A stretch of 64,000 nucleotides of DNA from NCBI RefSeq assembly GCF_035944355.1, contig NZ_DASZBH010000004.1:248001-312000 (forward strand), read 5' to 3'. The position numbers and the translations under genes were made by a program. The DNA comes from Frateuria_A sp035944355. Its GTDB lineage: Bacteria > Pseudomonadota > Gammaproteobacteria > Xanthomonadales > Rhodanobacteraceae. Below, piece by piece: positions 40,595 through 48,957 of the stretch (its first letter is position 1; the number at the start of each line of letters is the position of its first letter). A model generated the notes under the pieces. That model was not told where the DNA came from and ran no database searches. It worked only from the letters and a program-made list of their open reading frames with translations.

Positions 40595-41056
40595 ATGAAC
40601 ATCATCGAAGGCGACTTCGCCACGCCCACGGGCCGCTTCGCCATCGTCGCCGGCCGCTTCAACGGCTTCGTCGTCGAGCCGCTGGTGGCCGGCGCACGCG
40701 ACGCGCTGGTGCGCCACGGCGTCAGGGACGAGGCGATCGACCTGGTCCGCGTACCCGGCGCCTGGGAAATCGCGCTGGCCGCGCACAAGCTCGCCAACTC
40801 CGGCAGCTACGCGGCGGTGATCGCGCTGGGCGCGGTGATCCGCGGCGCCACCCCGCATTTCGACTACGTCGCCGGCGAGTGCGCCAAGGGCCTGGCGCAG
40901 GCAGCCTACGGTTCCGGCGTGCCGGTGGCCTTCGGCGTGCTCACCACCGACAGCATCGAGCAGGCGATCGAGCGGGCAGGCACCAAGGCCGGCAACAAGG
41001 GCGCCGACGCCGCGCTGGCCGCGCTGGAGATGGCCAACCTGTACGGGAAGCTGTGA
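40595..41056 (+). CDS. ribH: 6,7-dimethyl-8-ribityllumazine synthase
   Basis: A 153-residue enzyme joining the RibB and RibD products. Recognisable are RFAIVAGRFNGFVVEPLV, VPGAWEIALAAHKLA, GAVIRGATPHFDYVAGECAKG and VPVAFGVLTTDSIEQA. Length is standard. Its stop codon overlaps the nusB start (TGATG), showing tight coupling in the conserved ribH-nusB pair. Confidence 0.97.
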   Translation: MNIIEGDFATPTGRFAIVAGRFNGFVVEPLVAGARDALVRHGVRDEAIDLVRVPGAWEIALAAHKLANSGSYAAVIALGAVIRGATPHFDYVAGECAKGLAQAAYGSGVPVAFGVLTTDSIEQAIERAGTKAGNKGADAALAALEMANLYGKL

Positions 41057-41505
41057 TGAGCCCGGCACCGCAAGGCATCGACCTGGCCGCCCGCTCGCGC
41101 GCCCGCCGCCGTGCGCTGCAGGCGCTGTACGCCTGGCAGATCTCCGGCAGCCACATGAAGGCCGTGATCGACCAGTTCCGCCACGAGCAGGACATGGAGG
41201 TGGCGGACCTGGAGTACTTCGAGGACCTGCTGCACGGCGTGGAGCAGCACGTCGACGAACTGGACACCGCGCTCAAGCCCTACGTCGACCGTGAAGTGGC
41301 GCAGATCGATCCGATCGAGCGCGCCGCGCTGCGCCTGGCCGCCTATGAGCTCAAGTACCGCCTGGACGTGCCCTATCGCGTGATCCTCAACGAGGCGATC
41401 GAGGTCACCAAGCGCTTCGGCGCCGAGCACGGCCACAGCTACGTCAACGGCGTGCTGGACAAGCTCGCCGCGCAGGTGCGCGCGGCCGAGAAGGGCGCGC
41501 GCTGA
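41056..41505 (+). CDS. nusB: Transcription antitermination factor NusB
   Basis: A 149-residue all-helical RNA-binding protein that pairs with NusE (S10) on boxA to promote rRNA antitermination. Family motifs include ARRRALQALYAWQI, IDPIERAALRLAAYELKYR, VPYRVILNEAIEVTKRFG and SYVNGVLDKLA. The ATG overlaps the ribH stop codon. The following 51 bases hold no gene before a convergent small gene that separates it from thiL. Confidence 0.96.
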   Translation: MSPAPQGIDLAARSRARRRALQALYAWQISGSHMKAVIDQFRHEQDMEVADLEYFEDLLHGVEQHVDELDTALKPYVDREVAQIDPIERAALRLAAYELKYRLDVPYRVILNEAIEVTKRFGAEHGHSYVNGVLDKLAAQVRAAEKGAR

Positions 41506-41556
41506 ACCCCGTTGCTTCCCCCGCGCAGCAGGGGAGGTCACCAGGGTGGGTTATCG

Positions 41557-42048
41557 CTACGCGCCGCAGTCGCGGCTGTTGTCCGCGATGGTGGCGATGC
41601 GCCATTGCCCATCGACCTGCACCAGGTTGAACACGTCGGTGCCGCAATGGTGCGGCTTGCCGTCCAGCAGGAAGGTGTAGGGCGCCCACACCACGGCTAG
41701 CTCGTGGTCGATGAGCACCTGCGGCTTGCCGATGCGCTCCTCGATGCGCTCCTTGCCGGGCTTTACGTGGTCGACGAACGCGCCGAGCGTGAGCTGCACG
41801 GGCTTGCCGTGGCGCATCAGCGTGGCGGTGCCTTCCGGCAGGACCTGGGCGCGCATGGCTGCCTGGTCGTAGCGGGCCATGCCGTCGAAGAAGCCATGCA
41901 CGGGCGCGAGCACGGCGGCATCGCCGGCCATGTCCGCCGCCGTGGCCGGCGCGGCGCCGATGGCCAGCGCAGCGCCCGCCAGCAAGGACAGGCACAGCCG
42001 GTGCAAGGCAGGGAAGGTGCGGATGGGGCATGACAGGACGTGGCACAT
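41557..42048 (-). CDS. Secreted NTF2-like (SnoaL-type) protein
   Basis: A 163-residue protein with a signal peptide (LSLLAGAALAIGAAPATAA). The mature domain has the cone-shaped NTF2-like pattern: FFDGMARYDQAAMRAQVLPEG, WAPYTFLLDGKPHHCG and a final DGQWRIATIADNSRD. Such periplasmic proteins are usually annotated as nuclear transport factor 2 family with unknown ligand. It is on the opposite strand inside the nusB-thiL interval, interrupting an otherwise co-directional conserved cluster. Confidence 0.85.
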   Translation of the reverse strand: MCHVLSCPIRTFPALHRLCLSLLAGAALAIGAAPATAADMAGDAAVLAPVHGFFDGMARYDQAAMRAQVLPEGTATLMRHGKPVQLTLGAFVDHVKPGKERIEERIGKPQVLIDHELAVVWAPYTFLLDGKPHHCGTDVFNLVQVDGQWRIATIADNSRDCGA

Positions 42049-42181
42049 GGGCTTCTCCCGGTGGATTGGCGCCGATTTTGCCAGCGCCCGGCTGGGGTGC
42101 GGCGTGCCGTTCGGCATGCACGCGGCTTGCCTTCGGGGGGGCACGGATGCTCTGCTTGCATGCTTCCTTGCGAGGCGCGCC

Positions 42182-43141
42182 ATGGAATTCCGCCTGATCG
42201 ACCGCATCCGCGAACGCACCGCGCAGGCGCGCGAGGACGTTCGGCTGGGCATCGGCGACGACGCGGCCTTGCTGGTCGTGCCGCCCGGGCAGGAACTGGC
42301 GGTGGCGATCGACACCCTGGTCGAGGGCGTGCATTTTCCGGTCGGCACCGCGCCGGCGGACATCGGCTGGAAGGCGCTGGCGGTGAATCTCTCGGACCTG
42401 GCGGCGATGGGCGCCGCGCCGGCGTGGGCGCTGCTTGCGTTGACCTTGCCGCACGCCGACCCGGCGCGCGTGGATGGCCTGGCCGAGGGCTTCGCGCAGC
42501 TGGCGCGGGAACACGGCGTGGCGCTGGTCGGCGGCGACACCACGCGCGGCCCGTTCTGCCTCAGCGTCGCCGTGCATGGCTTCGTGCCGCAGGGGCAGGC
42601 GTTGACCCGTGCCGGCGCGTGCGTGGGCGATGCCGTGTTCGTCACCGGCACGCTCGGCGACGCCGCCGGAGGGCTGCGGCTGGTGCAAGGGGAGCGGCCG
42701 TTCGATCCGGCGGACGACGCCCACCGCAGCTTGCGCGCCCGGCTGGATCGCCCCGTCCCGCGCGTGCGCGCGGGCCTGGCGCTGCGCGGGCTGGCGCATG
42801 CCTGCATCGACGTTTCCGACGGCCTGCTCGCCGACCTCGGCCACCTGTGCGCGGCCAGCGGCGTGGGCGTGGAGGTCGACTGCGGCGCGCTGCCCTTGTC
42901 CGCGGCGCTGTGCGCGGTGTTCGGCGAGGCCGACGCGCGCGAGTTCGCGCTGTCCGGCGGCGACGACTACGAGTTGTGCTTTACCGTGCCGCCCGCGCGC
43001 ATCGCCGCGGTGCAGGCGGCCCTGGCCGACCACGGCTGCCGCGCCACGCGCATCGGCCGCGTGGTCGAGGAGCAGGGCGTGAGCCTGGCCGGCATCGGGC
43101 CGGTGCCGCACCGGCGGGGTTGGGACCACTTCCCCGGCTGA
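42182..43141 (+). CDS. thiL: Thiamine-monophosphate kinase
   Basis: A 319-residue kinase that makes thiamine diphosphate from thiamine monophosphate. Motifs of the PurM-like fold are GIGDDAALL, DTLVEGVHFP, AVNLSDLAAMGA, VGGDTTRGP and CIDVSDGLLADLGH. The start MEFRLIDRIRERTA is that of the family. It is followed after 83 bases by pgpA, the usual thiL-pgpA order. Confidence 0.95.
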   Translation: MEFRLIDRIRERTAQAREDVRLGIGDDAALLVVPPGQELAVAIDTLVEGVHFPVGTAPADIGWKALAVNLSDLAAMGAAPAWALLALTLPHADPARVDGLAEGFAQLAREHGVALVGGDTTRGPFCLSVAVHGFVPQGQALTRAGACVGDAVFVTGTLGDAAGGLRLVQGERPFDPADDAHRSLRARLDRPVPRVRAGLALRGLAHACIDVSDGLLADLGHLCAASGVGVEVDCGALPLSAALCAVFGEADAREFALSGGDDYELCFTVPPARIAAVQAALADHGCRATRIGRVVEEQGVSLAGIGPVPHRRGWDHFPG

Positions 43142-43224
43142 GGCCACACTGGGCAAGCATGGCCGCTCGCGCTAGCGTGTGCGGCCTCCACGCGCGGCGC
43201 GCCGGCACCTTCACACGGACAACG

Positions 43225-43728
43225 ATGGTCGACAGGAAGAAACTCACCGCGGCGCAGCGCCGGCAACTGCTCGCCACCCCGGCCGGCTGGATCGCCTGCG
43301 GGCTGGGCTCGGGGCTCGCGCCGGTCGCCCAGGGCAGCTTCGGCTCGCTGGCGGCGATCCTGCCGTGGCTGCTGCTGCGCCAGCTGCCGCTGCCGCTCTA
43401 CGCGCTCGCGCTGGCGCTGGCCTTCGCCCTGGGCGTGTGGGCTTGCGACGTGGCGGGCCGCGCGCTGGCCGTGGACGACCACCGCAGCCTGGTCTGGGAC
43501 GAATTCGTCGGCCAATGGCTCGCGTTGCTGCCGCTGCTATGGGCGCCCGCACCCTGGTGGGCGGTCGCCCTCGGCTTCGGCCTGTTCCGCCTGTTCGACG
43601 TGTGGAAGCCCTGGCCGATCGGCTGGCTGGACGGCCATCTCAAGGGCGGCCTGGGCGTGATGGTCGACGACGTGGTGGCGGGGGTCTATGCCGCCGTGGC
43701 GCTCGCGCTGGCGGCGAGCTGGCTGTAG
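43225..43728 (+). CDS. pgpA: Phosphatidylglycerophosphatase A
   Basis: A 167-residue inner-membrane phosphatase of phosphatidylglycerol synthesis. GLGSGLAPVAQGSFGSLAA, the metal-binding DDHRSLVWDEFVGQWLAL and RLFDVWKPWPIGWLD are conserved PgpA elements, with about four hydrophobic helices. The ATG at 43225 yields MVDRKKLTAAQR, a reasonable cytoplasmic start. Confidence 0.95.
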   Translation: MVDRKKLTAAQRRQLLATPAGWIACGLGSGLAPVAQGSFGSLAAILPWLLLRQLPLPLYALALALAFALGVWACDVAGRALAVDDHRSLVWDEFVGQWLALLPLLWAPAPWWAVALGFGLFRLFDVWKPWPIGWLDGHLKGGLGVMVDDVVAGVYAAVALALAASWL

Positions 43729-43806
43729 CGCCCGGATTTCGCCGCGCCTTGAAGCGGGCTGCGTATCCTTGGAGGATTCGTCGCCCGGTCCCTCAAGGAG
43801 AATCCC

Positions 43807-44781
43807 ATGCTTTACCGCCGCCTAGGCCGCACCGGCCTGCAACTGTCCGCGCTGTCCTTCGGCGCATGGGTGACCTTCGGCCGGCAGGTGGGACGCTCGC
43901 AGGCGCGCGAGCTGCTGGCGCTGGCCTACGACCGGGGCGTCAACTTCTTCGACAACGCCGAGACCTACAACCAGGGCGAGGCCGAGCGGGTGATGGGCGA
44001 CGTGCTGGCCGACCTGCGCTTCCCGCGCGACAGTTATTGCGTGTCGAGCAAGGTGTTCTTCGGCGCCGTGCAGGATCCCAAGCCCACCCAGCGGGGACTT
44101 TCGCGCAAGCACGTCATCGAGGCCTGCCACCAGGCGCTGGAGCGGCTCCAGGTCGACCACCTGGACCTCTACTTCTGCCACCGGCCCGACCCGGACACGC
44201 CGATCGAGGAAACCGTGGCGGCGATGGACACGCTGATCCGCCAGGGCAAAGTGCTCTACTGGGGCACCAGCGAATGGCCGGCCGAGGCGATCCACGAGGC
44301 GCATCGGATCGCCCGCGAAAACCATTTGTACGCCCCGGCGATGGAGCAGCCGCAGTACAACCTGCTGCACCGCGAGCGGGTGGAGGTGGAGTACGCGCCG
44401 CTGTACGAGGCCTACGGCATGGGCACCACGATCTGGTCGCCGCTGGCGTCCGGCCTGCTGACCGGCAAGTACAACGAGGGCGTGCCGGCCGATTCGCGGC
44501 TGGCCCAGCCCGGTTATGAATGGCTGCGCGAGGGCGTGCTGGGCCACGGCGACGAACGCCTCGGCAAGGTGCGCGCGCTGCAGCCGATCGCCGCCGAGCT
44601 GGGCGTCGGCCTGGCGCAGCTGGCGATCGCCTGGTGCCTGCTCAATCCGAACGTTTCTACGGTGATGCTGGGCGCCAGCAAGCGCGAGCAGCTGGAGCAG
44701 AACCTGGACGCGCTGGACCTGCTGCCGCGGCTGGATGCGGCGGTGGCGCAGCGGATCGGACAGGTGGTCGAGGCCGGCTGA
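43807..44781 (+). CDS. Aldo/keto reductase, potassium-channel beta-subunit-like (YghZ type)
   Basis: A 324-residue TIM-barrel oxidoreductase using NADPH. The catalytic tetrad is visible: Asp and Tyr in FFDNAETY, Lys in VSSKVFF and His in LYFCHRPD. C-terminal cofactor residues are in GASKREQLEQNL. The subgroup includes E. coli YghZ (methylglyoxal reduction) and Kv-beta proteins. CAAGGAG precedes the ATG. Its last 37 codons have a diverged second copy at 46717-46827. Confidence 0.93.
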   Translation: MLYRRLGRTGLQLSALSFGAWVTFGRQVGRSQARELLALAYDRGVNFFDNAETYNQGEAERVMGDVLADLRFPRDSYCVSSKVFFGAVQDPKPTQRGLSRKHVIEACHQALERLQVDHLDLYFCHRPDPDTPIEETVAAMDTLIRQGKVLYWGTSEWPAEAIHEAHRIARENHLYAPAMEQPQYNLLHRERVEVEYAPLYEAYGMGTTIWSPLASGLLTGKYNEGVPADSRLAQPGYEWLREGVLGHGDERLGKVRALQPIAAELGVGLAQLAIAWCLLNPNVSTVMLGASKREQLEQNLDALDLLPRLDAAVAQRIGQVVEAG

Positions 44782-44802
44782 AGCGGGCGGCCGGATGCCA
44801 CG

Positions 44803-44931
44803 GCGGCGAATCAGGTCGTCGCCGTCTGCGATGCGCAGTGGCGCTCGAACGCCACCTCGCCGGTGGCCGTTCATGCAGCTCGCGCGCATAGCGGTCGCTG
44901 GCGTGGACCGCGTGAGCGATCGGCCATGCCA
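44803..44931 (-). pseudogene. Remnant of the 3' end of a flavin oxidoreductase gene
   Basis: This stretch matches the region around 46885-47003, the C-terminal codons of the 46873-48957 oxidoreductase on the minus strand. Shared runs include CAGGTCGTCG and GCGCGCATAGCGGT. It lies just downstream of the aldo/keto reductase, as the real gene end lies downstream of the second reductase fragment. No complete frame is preserved. Confidence 0.75.
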
Positions 44932-45106
44932 GCGCGCGCCCGCCCGCCGCGAGCGCCAATGGGTGCCGGTGTCGCCCGAGGCGTTCGGGCTGGATCTGGA
45001 CACCGGGCAGGTGATGCACGAGGACCAGCGCGCGAACCGTCGCGTGCGGCCGGTCTACGACTACCTGTTCGAGGCGCTGGCGGCCTACGCGGGCGCAGGC
45101 GCCTGA
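44932..45106 (+). pseudogene. C-terminal fragment of a possible LysR-type regulator
   Basis: A frame ending in TGA at 45104-45106 encodes RRERQWVPVSPEAFGLDL and then VMHEDQRANRRVRPVYDYLF. This resembles the last segment of LysR-family regulators (H-x-D-x-R-x-x-RVR-x-x-DFL pattern). Start, DNA-binding domain and most of the effector domain are missing. It is convergent with the fucosidase gene. The family assignment is tentative. Confidence 0.45.
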
Positions 45107-45113
45107 GGCGCGG

Positions 45114-46610
45114 TCATTTTTCGTTGTGCCCCGGACCGTAGCGCCGGTCCGGGCCGCGGTAGGCCGCAACGTAGGCCAGCTTCGGCGTGCCGTAGCCGAA
45201 TTCCAGCGTCAGCCGCAGCTTGCTCGTGCGTACCGGGTCGAAGCGCGCAAGCTTCTTGTGGCCGATGGTGGTGCCCCAGCCGAGCGGTCGCCATGCGCCC
45301 TCGTCCCAGTGTTCCACGCGGTAGTTGGCGATGTTCTGGCCCTGGGCGATCGCCTCGCCGAGTTCCAGCGTGTCGAACTCGACCTCGCGGGGCAGCTCGA
45401 ATTCCAGCCAGCCGTCGCGGGCAGTGGGTGCGGCGCTCCAGTAGGTGTCCGGATCGGCGTCGAGCGCCCTGGCCGGGAGATGCGGCGCGTTGCTGCTGCT
45501 GGCGCGCACGCGGGCGCCCTGCAGCAGGTTGGTGGCGAACAGCGCCGTGCGCTTCGCCGCGAAGCCCTTCAGCGAGGCGACGTCCTCGGGATCGAACTGG
45601 CCGTCGCGGTTCGGCGGCACGTTGAGCAGCAGCTTGCTGTTGCGGCCCACCGAGCTGAAGTACAGCTCCAGCAGCTCGTCCGGCGTACGTACCTGGCCGT
45701 TCTGCTCGGGGTGCCAGAACCAGCCGGGGCGGATCGACACGTCCGACTCCGCGGGACGCCACACGCTGCCGTGCGGATCGCCGCGGCCCAGCACATCACC
45801 CACCCAGGGGCGGTCATAGCCGGGGTAGGGCGTGCTGGCCGGGTCGACGGCAGACCAGCAGGTGCTGCTGGCCACGCCTTTCTCGTCACCGACCCAACGC
45901 ACGTCGGGACCGGCGTCGGAGAAGATGACCGCGTCGGGCTGCAGCTTGCGCACGGTGGCGTGGATGCGCTGCCAGTCGTAAGTCTGCTTGCGGCCATCAG
46001 GGCCTTCGCCGTTGGCGCCGTCGAACCACACTTCCACGATCTTGCCGTAGTGCGTGAGCAGCTCGGTGAGCTGGGCGATGTAATAGTCGTTGTAGGCCTC
46101 GCCTTTGCCGTAGCTCTTGTTGTTGCGGTCCCACGGCGAGAGGTAGAGACCGGCGCCCAGGCCCTCGGCGCGGCAGGCGTCGGTGAATTCGCGCACCACG
46201 TCGCCGTGGCCGTTTTTCCATGGACTGTTCCTGACCGAGTGCTCGGTGAAGGCGGATGGCCATAGACAGAAGCCGTCGTGATGCTTGGCGGTGAGGATCA
46301 TGCTGCGGAAGCCCGCCTGCTTCGCCGCGCGCGCCCACTGCCGCGCATCCAGCTTGCGCGGGTTGAAGACCGACGGCGACTCGGTGCCGTCGCCCCATTC
46401 CTGGCCGGTGAAGGTATTCACGGTGAGGTGCACGAACATCGCCAGCTCCTCGCGCTGCCAGCGCAGTTGCTGCGGCGTGGGGCGCGGTCGCGGTCGCGGG
46501 CCGGCGGCGGCAGGCGTGGACGAAGTATCGGCACGGGCGAGGCGGGTCAGGCCGAGCGCACCCAGCGAGGCGGCGGTCGAGCCGGCGAGCAGGAAACGGC
46601 GACGATCCAT
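45114..46610 (-). CDS. Secreted GH29 alpha-L-fucosidase with discoidin-like C-terminal domain
   Basis: A 498-residue enzyme releasing terminal L-fucose. The N-terminus MDRRRFLLAGSTAASLGALG is a twin-arginine-type signal. The GH29 barrel has TAKHHDGFCLWPS, LYLSPWDRN and the nucleophile aspartate in VEVWFDGANG. The last 120 residues (SSSNAPHLPARALDADPDTY, GWLEFELPREVEFDTLELGE) form an F5/8-type carbohydrate-binding domain. The ATG at 46610 has GAAGAGG upstream and gives the signal peptide. The gene is flanked by diverged direct copies of one intergenic junction, so it probably arrived by insertion. Confidence 0.93.
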   Translation of the reverse strand: MDRRRFLLAGSTAASLGALGLTRLARADTSSTPAAAGPRPRPRPTPQQLRWQREELAMFVHLTVNTFTGQEWGDGTESPSVFNPRKLDARQWARAAKQAGFRSMILTAKHHDGFCLWPSAFTEHSVRNSPWKNGHGDVVREFTDACRAEGLGAGLYLSPWDRNNKSYGKGEAYNDYYIAQLTELLTHYGKIVEVWFDGANGEGPDGRKQTYDWQRIHATVRKLQPDAVIFSDAGPDVRWVGDEKGVASSTCWSAVDPASTPYPGYDRPWVGDVLGRGDPHGSVWRPAESDVSIRPGWFWHPEQNGQVRTPDELLELYFSSVGRNSKLLLNVPPNRDGQFDPEDVASLKGFAAKRTALFATNLLQGARVRASSSNAPHLPARALDADPDTYWSAAPTARDGWLEFELPREVEFDTLELGEAIAQGQNIANYRVEHWDEGAWRPLGWGTTIGHKKLARFDPVRTSKLRLTLEFGYGTPKLAYVAAYRGPDRRYGPGHNEK

Positions 46611-46716
46611 GGGACAAGCCTCTTCGGGTGAGCCGTGACGTTGTGTCAGGTATGAATACCAATCCAGGAAGCTTGCGTCCAAAAAGCCGCCTGGAGCGAC
46701 ACGACAGCGCGCCAGC

Positions 46717-46827
46717 GGCGCCAGCAAGCGCGAGCAGCTGGACCAGAACCTGGGCGCGCTGCGCCTGCTGCCGTGGCTGGAGTCGGCGTTGGCGCAGCGG
46801 ATCGGGCAGGTGGTCCAGGCAACCTAA
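46717..46827 (+). pseudogene. C-terminal remnant of an aldo/keto reductase gene
   Basis: Encodes GASKREQLDQNLGALRLL and on to GQVVQAT before TAA. 27 of 36 residues equal the end of the intact reductase at 44671-44778. Nothing upstream continues the protein. It precedes the convergent end of the oxidoreductase gene, exactly as the intact reductase precedes the oxidoreductase remnant. Confidence 0.85.
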
Positions 46828-46872
46828 GGCCAAGCTGTTGCCGTCACCTGGAGCGCAACAGCCCGGTTGCGA

Positions 46873-48957
46873 CTACCCGCGCAGGCGAAGCAGGTCGTCG
46901 GCGTCTTCGGTGTGGAAGTGCCGCTTGAACGCAACTTCGCCGACGGGCTGTTCCTGCAACTCGCGCGCATAGCGGTGGCCGGCGTACACCGCGTGCGCGA
47001 TCAGCCCCGGCGCCTCGGCGTCGCCGATGCAGCGCACGCTGCGGATGCCGGCGCCTTCCCACTCCGCCTCGCGCTGCTCGAGCTGGCGGTACAGCGCATC
47101 GTCGGGCAGGCGGGCGGTGACGGTGAGCACGGCGTCGCAGGCCAGTTCGCGGCGCCGGTGGGTCCATACGTCCTCGACGATCAGCGTGCGGCCTTCGTAG
47201 CCGACGATGTCGCACGACACCAGCGGCTCGATGCCCAGCTCGGCCATCCGCTTGCGGATGTAGCGGTAGTCCAGCGTGTGCAGGCTCCACGGCGCGATGC
47301 CATCGTCCGGGGTCAGGTGGACCACCTCGCAGCCGCGCAGGCGCAGCAGTTCGGCCGCCACGCTGCCGTAGTAGAAGCCGTCGTCGTCGAACACCACCAC
47401 GCGGCCTTCCGGGAAGCGGCCATCCATCAGGTCGTCCGGCGTGAACACGCGCGGGTTGCCGGCGAAGCCGGGGATGTCGAAGCCGTTGCTGCGCCCGTAG
47501 CCGTCGCGGCGCCAGTGGCAGCCGGTGGCCAGCACCACGTGCTCGGCGCCGAAGTCGAGCACGTCCTGCGCGCTCAGCTCGGAGTCGAGGTAGACGGCCA
47601 CGTTCGCCAGCTTGCGGATCTGGCCCACGCGCCAGTCGCGCACGCGCGCCCATTCGGCCAGGCCCGGCAGGCGCGATTCGCGGGTGACGCGGCCGCCCAG
47701 CTCGCGGCGCGCCTCGGCCAGGCTCACCTCGCAGCCGCGCTGGCCCAGCGCGCGCGCGGCCTCCAGCCCGGCGGGGCCGGCGCCGACCACCAGTACGCGC
47801 GCCGGCGTGCGTACCGGCGCGATGCGCTCGGGGTGCCAGTCCTTGCGCCATTCCTCGCCCATGGTCGGGTTCTGCGTGCAGCGGATCGGCGAGATGGTCA
47901 TGTCGCCTGAAACGCAGATGTTGCAGCCGATGCATTCGCGGATGTCGTCGACGCGGCCTTGCTCGATCTTGCGCGGCAGGAACGGGTCGGCGATCGACGG
48001 GCGCGCGCAGCCGATCATGTCCAGCACACCGCGCTTGAGCTGCGACACCATGGTGTCCGGCGAGGTGAAGCGGCCCACGCCCACCACCGGCTTGGTGGTG
48101 GTCTTCTTGACGAAGTCGATGAAGGGCTCCTGCGCGCCTTCGGGCGCGAAGCGCGAAGGCACCGAGTCGTTGTACCAGGCGGCCAGGTTGACGTCCCACA
48201 GGTCCGGCAGCTCGGCCAGCATGCCCACGATGTCCTGCGCCTCGGCCAGCTCCACGCCGCCGGGGCCGAGCAGCTCCTCGGTGGCGAAGCGCAGCGCCAC
48301 CGCGCAGCGGTCGCCCACCGCGTCCCTGGTGTCTTCCAGCACCTCGCGCAGCAGGCGCACGCGGTTCTCCAGCGAGCCGCCGTATTGGTCGCTGCGCCGG
48401 TTGCGCCGCCGCTGCAGGAAATGCATCGGCAGCGACAGATCGTGCGCGGCGTAGACGTAGATGATGTCCATGCCGGCGCGCTTGCCGCGGATCGCCGCCT
48501 CGCGGTGCCAGCGCCGGTATTCGCGGATGTCGTGCAGCGTCATCTCGCGCGCCTGGTGCGGGTAGCCGTACTTGGTCGGCTGCGCCGAGGGCGCGATCAG
48601 CACTTCGCGCGAATACAGGTTGGACGCGGTGGGGCCGTTGTGGGTCAGCTCCAGCGCGGCCAGCGCGCCGTGCGCGTGCACCTTGTCGCACATCAGCGCC
48701 AGCGCGGGAATGTCGCGGTCGTCCCACAGCCGCGCCTCGACGTAGGGCGTCAGGTCGCCGCTGGGGTGGATCTCGCATTCCTCGGTGGAGACCACCGCCC
48801 AGCCGCCCTCGGCCTTCATCTCGCGCATCGCCGCGTGCGCCAGCGGCATGGCGTGGCCCATGCCGTTGCAGTGCGGCACCTGGAAGAAGCGGTTCTTCGC
48901 CGTGACCGGACCGATCTTCAGCGGTTCGAACAGGAGGTCGTAGCGCGGGTCCCTCAT
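46873..48957 (-). CDS. TMADH/DgcA-like FMN, Fe-S, FAD oxidoreductase
   Basis: A 694-residue enzyme of the Old Yellow Enzyme class with the layout of trimethylamine and dimethylglycine dehydrogenases. The FMN TIM barrel is N-terminal (LFEPLKIGPVTAKNRFFQVP, RRSDQYGGSLENR). A 4Fe-4S site follows near residue 342 (CIGCNICVSG plus RCTQNP). Then come the FAD/NAD(P) domains (VLVVGAGPAGLEAARALG near 390). Relatives N-demethylate secondary or tertiary amines such as dimethylglycine or N-methylproline. Its ATG overlaps the permease stop codon by four bases. The substrate is inferred from the Rieske and permease partners. Confidence 0.9.
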   Translation of the reverse strand: MRDPRYDLLFEPLKIGPVTAKNRFFQVPHCNGMGHAMPLAHAAMREMKAEGGWAVVSTEECEIHPSGDLTPYVEARLWDDRDIPALALMCDKVHAHGALAALELTHNGPTASNLYSREVLIAPSAQPTKYGYPHQAREMTLHDIREYRRWHREAAIRGKRAGMDIIYVYAAHDLSLPMHFLQRRRNRRSDQYGGSLENRVRLLREVLEDTRDAVGDRCAVALRFATEELLGPGGVELAEAQDIVGMLAELPDLWDVNLAAWYNDSVPSRFAPEGAQEPFIDFVKKTTTKPVVGVGRFTSPDTMVSQLKRGVLDMIGCARPSIADPFLPRKIEQGRVDDIRECIGCNICVSGDMTISPIRCTQNPTMGEEWRKDWHPERIAPVRTPARVLVVGAGPAGLEAARALGQRGCEVSLAEARRELGGRVTRESRLPGLAEWARVRDWRVGQIRKLANVAVYLDSELSAQDVLDFGAEHVVLATGCHWRRDGYGRSNGFDIPGFAGNPRVFTPDDLMDGRFPEGRVVVFDDDGFYYGSVAAELLRLRGCEVVHLTPDDGIAPWSLHTLDYRYIRKRMAELGIEPLVSCDIVGYEGRTLIVEDVWTHRRRELACDAVLTVTARLPDDALYRQLEQREAEWEGAGIRSVRCIGDAEAPGLIAHAVYAGHRYARELQEQPVGEVAFKRHFHTEDADDLLRLRG

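Noticed and set aside
46628..46972. 114-codon plus-strand frame across the second junction copy
   Set aside because: It reads the aldo/keto reductase remnant and the oxidoreductase end in the wrong frame.
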